DNA of 64,000 nucleotides. It comes from VRUG01 sp965372745. Its GTDB lineage: Bacteria > Planctomycetota > Phycisphaerae > Sedimentisphaerales > Anaerobacaceae. The translations under genes were made by a program, and so were the position numbers. The stretch spans positions 1-64,000 of the forward strand of contig CBDVDM010000003.1 of NCBI GenBank assembly GCA_965372745.1. Direction: 5' to 3'. How positions within the stretch are numbered: position 1 is the stretch's first letter; the number at the start of each line of letters is the position of its first letter. The notes under the pieces were generated by a model, which worked only from the letters and a program-made list of their open reading frames with translations, did no database searches and had not been told where the DNA came from. This document shows positions 15,575 to 24,179 of the stretch, in pieces.

Positions 15575-17992
15575 CTAATTGCCGCCCAGACCAATAAACT
15601 CTGAGATTACAGGTGCGAATTTAACAATAACACCTGCAAAGACGACACTTACCATACTCATCAGCTTAATCAGGATATTCAGACTTGGTCCTGAAGTGTC
15701 TTTGAATGGGTCACCGACGGTATCGCCGACTACGGCGGATTTATGAGCATCGGAACCCTTGCCGCCCTGGTGACCTTTTTCGATATACTTTTTGGCGTTG
15801 TCCCATGCACCGCCGGCATTGTTCAAAGATACTGCCAAAACGAAACCGCAGCTCAGGCCGCCTGCCAGCAGTCCCATCAGGCCTGCAACACCGAGCACAA
15901 GGCCGCCAATGATTGGTGCAAAGATGGCTAACAGTGACGGAACAATCATCTCTCTTTGCGCACCTTCTGTCGAGATGGCTACACAACGGGCGTAATCCGG
16001 CTTGCCTGAACCGTCCATAATTCCCGGAATTTCCCTGAACTGGCGTCGAACTTCATTAACCATATCGCCGGCGGTCTTACCGACAGCCTTCATTGTCATC
16101 GCACAGAAGATAAATGCCATCATCGCACCGACAAAAAGTCCGCAGATAAGTTTCGGGTTCATGATACTAAGGTCATATGCCATTACAAAATCTGCAATGG
16201 AAGCGCTTGCGGCATCAATTGCACCTTCGGTTTTTGCTACCGCATCTCCGACAGCAAATTTTACATCTCCGACTGTATAAACGCCTCCGTTATCGGCTGC
16301 GAGTTTTGCAACCCAGATACGAACTGCGCCAATCAACGCAGCCAACAGCGCCAAAGCAGTCAGAGCAGCCGAGCCGATTGCAAAACCTTTACCTGTTGCA
16401 GCGGTAGTGTTTCCGAGTGCGTCCAGGGCATCGGTTCTTTTTCTTACTTCTTCACCAAGTCCTGCCATTTCAGCGTTCCCGCCTGCATTGTCAGCAATTG
16501 GGCCGTAAGCGTCTGTTGCTAAAGTAATCCCCAATGTTGCGAGCATCCCAACGGCTGCTATACCAATTCCGTAAAGGCCGATACTGATATTGGAGAAACC
16601 GCCCGGAAGTGCGAATGCGAAAAGGATACAGGCAGTGATAGTTAGTACCGGTAATGCCGATGAATACATACCCGTTGCCAGGCCGTTGATAATTGTTGTT
16701 GCCGGTCCCATTTGGGCCTGTTCCGCAATATTCCTGGTCGGTGAATACTCATCTGAGGTATAGTATTCGGTAAACTGGCCTATAAGGACACCTCCTAACA
16801 GACCTGCAACAACCGAGCCAAACAGTCCCCATGTCAGCCAGCCTGCTGCTGCCATTACTGCTACTGCCGCAATAATGAATATAGAACTGCTCAATGTCCC
16901 CGTAAGCAGGGCACGTAAGAGATTTTTCTGTGATGCGTTTTCCTTACATCGCACCATGAAAATACCAACTATGGAAAGTATTATTCCGATACCAGCAATA
17001 AGTGTCGGAGCAAGAATAGCTTTTAGCGGTGTCATCTTGTCACCGAGTACATTTATCGAAAGTACAGCACCTAACGCTGCAGCGGCTAAGATTGAACCGC
17101 AGTAACTTTCAAACAAATCAGCTCCCATACCGGCAACGTCACCGACATTATCACCGACATTATCAGCTATTGTTGCCGGGTTTCTCGGGTCGTCTTCCGG
17201 GATACCGGCTTCTACCTTGCCCACAAGGTCGGCGCCGATGTCGGCAGCCTTGGTGTAGATACCTCCGCCAACACGTGCAAACAAAGCCTGTGTCGAAGCA
17301 CCCATGCCGAACGTTACCATAGTAGAGGTGATTTCGACAAGTTTTGTAGAAGGTAACATTCCGGCAGGTACCCATGTGATGCCGAGCCATGTAAGGCCGT
17401 TTGTCATATGCTCTGCGGTATAAATGAGTTTGTCGAGAAGCAGATACCAAGCTGTGATATTCAAAAGGCCGAAGCCAACGACGACGAGGCCCATTACCGC
17501 ACCGCTTCTAAATGCAACCTGCAGACCTGCATTTAAACTTTTAGTTGCACCCTGAGCAGTCCGGGAGGATGCATTGGTGGCTGTCTTCATACCTAAAAAA
17601 CCGCACAAGGCACTAAAGAAGCCTGCGGTAAGAAAAGCTATGGGCATGAATGGGTTCTGTACGCCAAAGTAAGCCAGTGCTGCAAAAATAATGAAAAATA
17701 AAACGAATACCATCGCAACTATCCTGTACTGGCTAAATAGATAAGCATATGAGCCTTCGCGGACATGGTCGGCAATAGTTATCATCTTTTCATTGCCTTC
17801 GTCGGCTGTCATAACTTTTTTATAAAGAATAAATGCAGTGATTAAAGCAATAATCGAGGCAAGCGGCGCAAGATACCAAATCATAGGAATACCCTCAACT
17901 GCGGTCGCCTCAGAGGCCTGTCCTGCCATTGCTGTAGAGCTTATCCCTAACAGCGAAAACATAAATACAGAGAAACTTGTTAGATTTTTCAC
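15575..17992 (-). CDS. hppA: Membrane-bound ion-pumping pyrophosphatase (K+-dependent type)
   Basis: Couples PPi hydrolysis to H+ or Na+ export across about 16 membrane helices. The substrate-site motifs are present: ADIGADLVGKVE, then PATIADNVGDNVGDVAGMGA, ATDAYGPIADNAGGNAEM, and near the end VGDTVGDPFKDTSGPS. The Ala in LGNTTAATGKG places it in the K+-dependent class; K+-independent enzymes have Lys there. H+ versus Na+ specificity cannot be read. At 805 residues it is longer than usual (about 700), with a signal-peptide-like N-terminus ending STAMAG and an insertion near residues 560-610. It is monocistronic, with its own terminator. Confidence 0.96.
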   Translation of the reverse strand: MKNLTSFSVFMFSLLGISSTAMAGQASEATAVEGIPMIWYLAPLASIIALITAFILYKKVMTADEGNEKMITIADHVREGSYAYLFSQYRIVAMVFVLFFIIFAALAYFGVQNPFMPIAFLTAGFFSALCGFLGMKTATNASSRTAQGATKSLNAGLQVAFRSGAVMGLVVVGFGLLNITAWYLLLDKLIYTAEHMTNGLTWLGITWVPAGMLPSTKLVEITSTMVTFGMGASTQALFARVGGGIYTKAADIGADLVGKVEAGIPEDDPRNPATIADNVGDNVGDVAGMGADLFESYCGSILAAAALGAVLSINVLGDKMTPLKAILAPTLIAGIGIILSIVGIFMVRCKENASQKNLLRALLTGTLSSSIFIIAAVAVMAAAGWLTWGLFGSVVAGLLGGVLIGQFTEYYTSDEYSPTRNIAEQAQMGPATTIINGLATGMYSSALPVLTITACILFAFALPGGFSNISIGLYGIGIAAVGMLATLGITLATDAYGPIADNAGGNAEMAGLGEEVRKRTDALDALGNTTAATGKGFAIGSAALTALALLAALIGAVRIWVAKLAADNGGVYTVGDVKFAVGDAVAKTEGAIDAASASIADFVMAYDLSIMNPKLICGLFVGAMMAFIFCAMTMKAVGKTAGDMVNEVRRQFREIPGIMDGSGKPDYARCVAISTEGAQREMIVPSLLAIFAPIIGGLVLGVAGLMGLLAGGLSCGFVLAVSLNNAGGAWDNAKKYIEKGHQGGKGSDAHKSAVVGDTVGDPFKDTSGPSLNILIKLMSMVSVVFAGVIVKFAPVISEFIGLGGN

Positions 17993-18137
17993 TTTTTCAA
18001 CTCCTAAATGGGTTAATAATCAAATCAATAGAATCACTAAAATAGCCTGACAGTTTACACGAACGAGGTTCTTTTTCAAGTGTTTTTGTGGTGAATATCT
18101 TAAATGATGTAAATTTTATATACTTATTGTGTATCGG

Positions 18138-19340
18138 TCAGGTGTGGTAATCAGCGTTAATTGTTACATATTCTTTGCTCAGGTCACAGCCGTAACAGAA
18201 ATCACCTGCTTTACCCGCCCCTAAATCTATTGTTATGGTATGTTGCGGCTGGGAAATTATCCTGCTTGCTTTTTTGGCATTAAAATTAACAGGTTTCCCG
18301 TTTTTGAATACCGATATCGTACCTATTTTGCAGGAAAGTTTATCGGGGACAAGTTTCACACCCGCTGAACCGGCAGCACAGATAATCCTTCCCCAGTTCG
18401 GGTCGCTGCCGTTGATTGCGCATTTGACTAATGGATAATCTGCTATCGCCCGTGCAGCCTTAGCAGCTTCGGCTTTCGAGGCGGCACCGATTATTACAAC
18501 CTTAAACATTCGGGTTGCCCCCTCGGCGTCTAATGCCATCTGTTTTGCAAGGTCGTCGCATAAATCAGCTAAAGCTTTTGCAAATTTCCTGTAGCGAGGA
18601 CACTTACTTGTTATTGGGCGGTTGCTGGCTAATCCTGTGGCAAGAATAATAGCGGTGTCATTTGTGCTTTGGTGCATATCGACTGTGAGTTTATTCAGAG
18701 ATTCGCCGATAGCTTGTTTTAATGCCCTGGCGAGCAGCGGTTTGGATATAGCTGCATCAGTTGTGATAAAGCAAAGTGTTGTTGCCATGTTAGGGCTAAT
18801 CATTCCTGCACCTTTGGTGGTACCAGCTATGGTGATTTTCCTGCCGGATATTTCAATTTGCCGGACAGCCTGCTTGACTTTGGTGTCGGTTGTCATTATC
18901 GCCCTGGCAAAGTCGAGACCTGATTTGGCGGAAGCTGAAAGTTTTTCTGCTGCCATTTTTATTCCAGCGGATATTTTTTTGACAGGCAGCTGCCGGCCAA
19001 TGATACCGGTTGATGCTGCTAAGACATTTTCAGGTTTGCATTCAATTTGCTTTGCGGTTTCGCTGCACATCTTTATTGCATTTTTGATTCCCTGCTGACC
19101 GGTGCAGGCGTTGGCATTGCCGGAGTTGACAACCACCGCAGAAATTGAACCACTCTTTACATGTTGTTTGGAAACTGTCACTGCCGCTGAGACTATTTTA
19201 TTTGTTGTAAAAACAGCTGCCGCCGTTGCACCGGTGGGGCAGACGATTAGCCCTAAGTCTGCTTTACCGGATTGCTTGAGCCCGCAATGCAAACCTGCCG
19301 CTAAAACTCCTTTCGGACTGGTTATAGTGTTGTTTGTCAT
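18138..19340 (-). CDS. argJ: Bifunctional glutamate N-acetyltransferase / ornithine acetyltransferase
   Basis: Transfers acetyl from N-acetylornithine to glutamate in the cyclic arginine pathway. The 400-residue precursor self-cleaves before the Thr nucleophile of the KGAGMISPNMATTL motif to give two chains. DAEGATRMFKV and GSDPNWGRII are also typical. The protein is unusually rich in Ala and Lys. It lies 29 bases after argC on the same strand. argB and argD are not in the window. Confidence 0.95.
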   Translation of the reverse strand: MTNNTITSPKGVLAAGLHCGLKQSGKADLGLIVCPTGATAAAVFTTNKIVSAAVTVSKQHVKSGSISAVVVNSGNANACTGQQGIKNAIKMCSETAKQIECKPENVLAASTGIIGRQLPVKKISAGIKMAAEKLSASAKSGLDFARAIMTTDTKVKQAVRQIEISGRKITIAGTTKGAGMISPNMATTLCFITTDAAISKPLLARALKQAIGESLNKLTVDMHQSTNDTAIILATGLASNRPITSKCPRYRKFAKALADLCDDLAKQMALDAEGATRMFKVVIIGAASKAEAAKAARAIADYPLVKCAINGSDPNWGRIICAAGSAGVKLVPDKLSCKIGTISVFKNGKPVNFNAKKASRIISQPQHTITIDLGAGKAGDFCYGCDLSKEYVTINADYHT

Positions 19341-19369
19341 TTCTCAAATCCCATCTGCCATAAACTTTC

Positions 19370-20380
19370 TTATACAAGGCCAAGCGTTTCATCGAGGCCG
19401 AAAATAATATTCATATTCTGAATTGCCTGGCCTGATGCACCCTTTACCAGATTGTCGATTGCGGAAAAACATATAATTTTACCTTTAGCGATAGTCGGAA
19501 AGACATGGCAGTAATTTGTACCAGCTACGTTTTTAACTGCTGGGCTGTCATTACATATCTGAACAAAAGGCTCACCAGCATAGAAGTCGTTATATAGTTT
19601 AGATAGTTGCTCTGTAGTTACACTGCCTTTTGGCTGACAATAAACAGTTGATAAAATCCCGCGGTCGAAAGGTCCGACGTGAGGCTGAAACAGTATCGTA
19701 ACGTCACTGCCTGCTATCTCACCTGCAATCTGCTCCATTTCCGGCATATGACGGTGTGTTCCGGTTCCATAGCCGAAGAAGTTTTCATTCATATTCGGGA
19801 AATGGAATTTACTTGATGGGTTCTTGCCAGCCCCTGACGAGCCTGTCACCGAATTTACGATAATCGAATCGGTTTCGATAAGACCATTTTTTAAAAGAGG
19901 CGCTATTGCCAGAATTACTCCGGTAGGGAAACAGCCGGGATTGGCCACGAGACTTGCATCTTTAATCTCATCACGGAAAAGTTCCGGCAGACCAAAGACC
20001 GCTTTTTTCAGGTTTTCGGTGTCAGTGTGTTTGACGGCGTAAAATTTTTCATAAATCTCAACATTTTTGAGTCGGTAATCAGCACTGAAATCTATGACCT
20101 TTAATCCTGCATCGAGCAGCTTAGGCACAAATCCCATGGAAACCTTATGCGGCAGACAGCAAAGAACGACATCAGCCAACTCTGCCAGTTTATCAATATC
20201 AAGAGGTTCGATAGGCAGGTTACAGCGTCCTTTGAACTGGGGAAATATCTCGTCGATTCGGCCGCATTCCTCCGGCAGGGCAGTTAGATAGGTTATCTGG
20301 GCCTGACTGTGGCGCAGGATTATTTCTATTGACTCGGCGCCAGTGTATCCGCTTGCTCCGATTATTGCTGCTCGTATCAT
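19370..20380 (-). CDS. argC: N-acetyl-gamma-glutamyl-phosphate reductase
   Basis: NADPH-dependent reductase, third step of arginine synthesis. The 336-residue protein has AAIIGASGYTGAE at the N-terminus for NADP binding, SLVANPGCFPTGVIL with the catalytic Cys, NSVTGSSGAGK, and HRHMPEMEQ with the conserved His. Upstream lies the rpsI terminator and downstream argJ, so argC-argJ form a small arginine operon. Confidence 0.96.
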   Translation of the reverse strand: MIRAAIIGASGYTGAESIEIILRHSQAQITYLTALPEECGRIDEIFPQFKGRCNLPIEPLDIDKLAELADVVLCCLPHKVSMGFVPKLLDAGLKVIDFSADYRLKNVEIYEKFYAVKHTDTENLKKAVFGLPELFRDEIKDASLVANPGCFPTGVILAIAPLLKNGLIETDSIIVNSVTGSSGAGKNPSSKFHFPNMNENFFGYGTGTHRHMPEMEQIAGEIAGSDVTILFQPHVGPFDRGILSTVYCQPKGSVTTEQLSKLYNDFYAGEPFVQICNDSPAVKNVAGTNYCHVFPTIAKGKIICFSAIDNLVKGASGQAIQNMNIIFGLDETLGLV

Positions 20381-20393
20381 AATTTACCCTTTT

Positions 20394-20429
20394 CAAAAAA
20401 ATAGCCGCTGAGAAGTTCTCGGCGGCTAT
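20394..20429 (-). terminator. Terminator downstream of rpsI
   Basis: Stem atagccgc/gcggctat (20401-20429) with an inner gag/ctc. On the minus strand it is followed by six T, separating rplM-rpsI from argC-argJ. Confidence 0.9.
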
Positions 20430-20457
20430 TGTAATAATCCCAAATGATTTTTTCAAA

Positions 20458-20964
20458 CTATCGTTTCGAGAACTGGAATGATTTCCTTGCCTTTTTCTGT
20501 CCCGGCTTCTTTCTTTCGACCATTCTGCTGTCACGGGTGAGATAACCGCCGTCACGAAGAGGCTGAATAAATTCTTCACTGTAGATTTTTAATGCTCTTG
20601 CGATTCCGAGCATAGAAGCACCTGCCTGACCTGTTATTCCGCCGCCCTTGACATTGATGAAAACATCGAATGCCTTTTCGCTTTCAACAGCTTTTAATGG
20701 AGAGATTACCGATTTTCTGTCCTGTTCTCTCGGGAAATAGTCACCAATCTCTTTTTTATTGACTATCAGTTTACCGTCACCGGGTTTGATTCTTACCCTG
20801 GCAACAGAGCTTTTCCTTCTGCCGGTACCCCAGAAGAACCCGCCTTTATCAGGCCATTTCTTCTTGGCCGGTTGAGTATCGGTTTTGGCTGCTGCCTTTG
20901 CTGTTGGCGCCGAAGCTTCGATATTAAGGTCTTGGCCAGCTGTATCTTTTTTTGCTTCTGCCAT
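20458..20964 (-). CDS. rpsI: 30S ribosomal protein S9 (uS9) with N-terminal extension
   Basis: The conserved part begins near residue 46 at GTGRRKSSVARVRI and ends with the invariant KSFQFSKR tail that reaches into the P site. The first 45 residues are a Lys/Ala/Thr-rich extension not found in the usual 130-residue S9. It follows rplM by 15 bases in the standard L13-S9 order. Confidence 0.96.
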   Translation of the reverse strand: MAEAKKDTAGQDLNIEASAPTAKAAAKTDTQPAKKKWPDKGGFFWGTGRRKSSVARVRIKPGDGKLIVNKKEIGDYFPREQDRKSVISPLKAVESEKAFDVFINVKGGGITGQAGASMLGIARALKIYSEEFIQPLRDGGYLTRDSRMVERKKPGQKKARKSFQFSKR

Positions 20965-20979
20965 AATTGTTAGTCTTTC

Positions 20980-21411
20980 TTAAAAGAGTTCTATTTTTTC
21001 AGGTTGCTGGGCCTGATTTTCATGTTCAGCCCCGCGATAAACCTTCAGCTTTTTCAACATTTTTTTACCGAGTTTATTCTTTGGCAACATTCTTCTTACC
21101 GCCAGTTCGATAACCTTTTCAGGTTTTCTATCCATCATCTCGGCAAAACTTACAAACTTGTGACCGCCGGGGAAATGAGTATAGTAATCATACTCTTTGT
21201 GTTCCGCCTTTTTGCCTGTAACTTTTATTTTATCCGCATTCAGGACAATTACGTAATCGCCCGTGTCTACATGCGGCGTATAAGTAGGTTTATTTTTGCC
21301 CATCAAAATTGGTGCGATTTTAGCTGCCATTCGGCCGAGAATCGCATCTGTGGCATCAACAACCACCCATTTATGCTCCGTTGCTTCTTTCTTTACCATA
21401 AAGCTCTTCAT
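20980..21411 (-). CDS. rplM: 50S ribosomal protein L13 (uL13)
   Basis: 143 residues, normal length. Visible signatures are WVVVDATDAILGRMAAKIA, YTPHVDTGDYVIVLNAD, KVIELAVRRMLPKNKLGKKM and KLKVYRGAEHEN. It is first in rplM-rpsI. The region 21412-21595 upstream separates it from the divergent LuxR-type gene and must contain both promoters. Confidence 0.97.
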   Translation of the reverse strand: MKSFMVKKEATEHKWVVVDATDAILGRMAAKIAPILMGKNKPTYTPHVDTGDYVIVLNADKIKVTGKKAEHKEYDYYTHFPGGHKFVSFAEMMDRKPEKVIELAVRRMLPKNKLGKKMLKKLKVYRGAEHENQAQQPEKIELF

Positions 21412-21595
21412 AAAAACTCCAGTTATACTCGAAAAAACAGTTATTCTACCGAATTAGGACGGCCTGTCAACTGCTTTTTAGCAAAAAACTTCTCCAAATT
21501 TTATTCGAATTAGTTGTATGAAATGTTAAAGTACATAATAGTTGTCTGAGAGTCTTACATATCGAGAGATAGATGTTGATTAGCGAGTATCTAAA

Positions 21596-21892
21596 ATGCC
21601 GCAATCGGTAGAACCAGAGGCGGAGGGGATATTTTCTGAGTGTGAGTGGCAGCAATTGGTGGAGGATTTGGCATTTTCACCCAGAGAGGCACAAATTGTC
21701 CGGTGTCTTTTCGATGGTAATTCCGACAAACAAATAGCACCTCATCTGAAAATCAGCATTCCAACGGTTCGTACCCATCTAAGCAGGCTCTTTCGCAAGC
21801 TCGGTGTTAATGACCGCGAAGAGTTGATTTTACATGTTATTAAGCATTTTCGTAATGGCTGTCGCCAGATCAACTGTCCTCGAAAACGATGA
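21596..21892 (+). CDS. Stand-alone LuxR/GerE-type HTH regulator
   Basis: 98 residues consisting almost only of a GerE-type DNA-binding domain: LAFSPREAQIVRCLFDGNSD, then KQIAPHLKISIPTVRTHLSR for the HTH and LFRKLGVNDREEL. There is no receiver or ligand domain, so it would have to be regulated by its expression level or a partner. The ATG lacks a strong ribosome site. It lies 114 bases before a PEP-CTERM gene on the same strand, a possible target. Confidence 0.85.
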   Translation: MPQSVEPEAEGIFSECEWQQLVEDLAFSPREAQIVRCLFDGNSDKQIAPHLKISIPTVRTHLSRLFRKLGVNDREELILHVIKHFRNGCRQINCPRKR

Positions 21893-22006
21893 CAGCATAA
21901 TTGATGAATTGACCAGTCTTGCATCCACTTGTATATTTGTTGTTCATGGTTTGAGTTCACAAATAGGAGAAGAGTATTTGTTCTGAATAAAGGAAGGAGG
22001 TTTAAG

Positions 22007-22669
22007 ATGTGGAAATATCCCCGGTTGTTCTTTACTTTCAGTACTTTCAGTTTTCTATTGTTTTTCGTGGTTCCATCTGTAATGGCAGTTCCATTGGATG
22101 TCTACAGTTTAGATGGTCCTCAGGATCCGTTGATGGTTGACGGGCCTGTGCATGAGTTGGGAAATCAAGCCACGTTCCCAGACGATGAATGGATTGACTC
22201 AGCTTTTATAATGTGGACAGAGGAGATCGCCTGTTTTGATGGAGGTGATGAGCCTGGATTGAGTAATGCCTTGGTAAGCATTACAAATAGAACCAACAGA
22301 GCCTGGTCTGATTTGCATTATGTAGCAGACCCTGAAACTATCATCACAAATTTTGATGGCTGGATTGGCAATCCGGTTTTGTTAGATGCTGAAGAAGCCT
22401 TTAAAATAGACAATCTTGGCATCAACAGGCCACTGGTTTCAGAGAGCATTGCAGCGAACCTTATTTTCGAGCCTGGAGAAACATGGGAATTTATAATCCA
22501 GGATTATGCCAATGCTCTGGGCGGTCCTGCTAATGCGTTTGATAGTGTCAATATCGCAAGTCTCAGTTCCGGATGGCCACCTTCTACAGGCAGCATTGTC
22601 ACTCCGGAACCGGCGACGCTGGCTCTGTTGGCATTGGGAAGTATTGCTCTGTTAAGGCGTAGAAAATAA
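22007..22669 (+). CDS. PEP-CTERM sorted secreted protein, function unknown
   Basis: The start is set at 22007 because aggagg lies seven bases before it; the open frame extends upstream. The 220-residue product has a signal peptide (WKYPRLFFTFSTFSFLLFFV, cleavage after VMA) and a C-terminal sorting signal: VTPEPATLALLALGSIALL followed by RRRK. That signal is removed by exosortase, and such proteins typically go to the cell surface or exopolysaccharide matrix. The middle shows no known domain. A terminator follows directly. No exosortase is in the window. Confidence 0.88.
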   Translation: MWKYPRLFFTFSTFSFLLFFVVPSVMAVPLDVYSLDGPQDPLMVDGPVHELGNQATFPDDEWIDSAFIMWTEEIACFDGGDEPGLSNALVSITNRTNRAWSDLHYVADPETIITNFDGWIGNPVLLDAEEAFKIDNLGINRPLVSESIAANLIFEPGETWEFIIQDYANALGGPANAFDSVNIASLSSGWPPSTGSIVTPEPATLALLALGSIALLRRRK

Positions 22670-22701
22670 TTACCTGAAAGTAAAGAACTAAAAACATCTT
22701 A

Positions 22702-22737
22702 GGGCCACAGCGAGCCTTTGCTGTGACCCGTTTTTTT
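22702..22737 (+). terminator. Terminator after the PEP-CTERM gene
   Basis: Stem gggccacagc/gctgtgaccc with one mismatch, followed by g and seven T. Confidence 0.88.
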
Positions 22738-22828
22738 ACCTCAATTCTGTATCAACCTGTCCGGTTAAAATCAAAGCGATACGCCTTTTCAAAATTTTCT
22801 GAAAGTGGAATAAGATTATTGACCATTG

Positions 22829-24034
22829 ATGCTTATGGATATACTATTGCCTCAATTACTATTTAGGGTATATAAAAAAATGCTTAATCCCGGGCATAAT
22901 TCAGCAGATATCGAAAAATGGCTTAAATTAACAAGAGCAGAGGGCGTTGGTTCAACCACATTCGCAAAGCTTATAAAGTATTTCGGCTCAGTGGACAGGG
23001 CTTTGGGCGCTTCGGTAAGTGAGTTTACGAGGATAGGCGGTATAGGCTTTAAAACAGCAGAGAAAATTGCAGCAACCTGCGGCAAATTTGACAGCGATGT
23101 TGAACTGGAATTAGCTCACAAACTTGGCGTCTGGATAATCAACTGGAATGATAGTCGTTATCCTGCTGTGTTGAAACAGATTTATGACCCGCCGCCGGTG
23201 CTTTATATCAAAGGCAGTTTGACCAGGGACGACAACCTGTCTCTTGCCATAGTTGGTTCGCGGCGGTGCAGTTTATATGGACAGGAGCAGGCGTCGCGAT
23301 TTGCGCATTTATTGGCCTCTGCTGGTTTTACTATTTGTTCAGGGATGGCCAGGGGTATAGATACCGCAGCCCATCAGGGAGTTTTATCTGCCGGCGGACG
23401 GACAATTGCTGTTCAGGGTTGTGGCCTTGCAAACATCTTTCCGCCGGAAAATGATAAATTATTCGAACTTATATCAGAATCCGGAGCCTGCATTAGTGAA
23501 TTGCCGTTAAAGTACGAGCCGCTTTCGGAAAACTTTCCGCCTCGAAACAGGATAATATCAGGATTATCACTTGGTACAATCGTGATTGAAGCGGGTCTGC
23601 GTTCCGGTGCCCTAATCACAGCAAAAGCTGCAATGGAAAACAACAGGGAGGTTATGGCGGTACCGGGCAAGATTGATTCACCTTTAAGCAGGGGCCCTCA
23701 TTTTTTAATTAAAGATGGCGCTATGCTTGTCGAATCCATAGATGATATTATGGAAGCACTTGGCGATATAGGAAAAAGATTGAAAGCTCATACAACTGAA
23801 GCTGTTGACCAGGCCGCTGACAATATTGACACACCTTTGTTTGATATAACACAATTGAAACTTAGTAACGACGAAAGGCTTGTATACGATTGTTTGACCA
23901 ACGAAGCAATTCATACCGAGCAGATTATCGTTGAATCTGATTTAAAACCTGCAAAAATTAATGCCGCTTTAGTTTCTCTAAGACTGAAAGGTCTGATAAA
24001 ACAGCTGCCGGGAAGCATGTTTTTGCGAAAATAA
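22829..24034 (+). CDS. dprA: DNA processing protein DprA
   Basis: Loads RecA on incoming single-stranded DNA during transformation. The protein has an N-terminal helix-hairpin-helix region (VGSTTFAKLIKYFGSVDRAL), the Rossmann-like core (VGSRRCSLYGQEQASRFA, SGMARGIDTAAHQG, FPPRNRIISGLS, EAGLRSGALITAKAA, VPGKIDSPLSRG) and a C-terminal winged helix. The start is uncertain: 22829, 22835 and 22880 (MLNPGH) all give plausible N-termini, and 22880 is closest to the usual length. Confidence 0.94.
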   Translation: MLMDILLPQLLFRVYKKMLNPGHNSADIEKWLKLTRAEGVGSTTFAKLIKYFGSVDRALGASVSEFTRIGGIGFKTAEKIAATCGKFDSDVELELAHKLGVWIINWNDSRYPAVLKQIYDPPPVLYIKGSLTRDDNLSLAIVGSRRCSLYGQEQASRFAHLLASAGFTICSGMARGIDTAAHQGVLSAGGRTIAVQGCGLANIFPPENDKLFELISESGACISELPLKYEPLSENFPPRNRIISGLSLGTIVIEAGLRSGALITAKAAMENNREVMAVPGKIDSPLSRGPHFLIKDGAMLVESIDDIMEALGDIGKRLKAHTTEAVDQAADNIDTPLFDITQLKLSNDERLVYDCLTNEAIHTEQIIVESDLKPAKINAALVSLRLKGLIKQLPGSMFLRK

Positions 24035-24179
24035 TTATATATCCACACCCAAAACAGGCAAGTACTCATATAGTGCCTTAAGAACCGTTTTTTACTTGAT
24101 TTAGAGTTTTTTTTCTGCTACAATCATACAATTAGTGGGTGGTTAAAATTTCAATCCAAAATTAACTAAGGGGGTTCTG

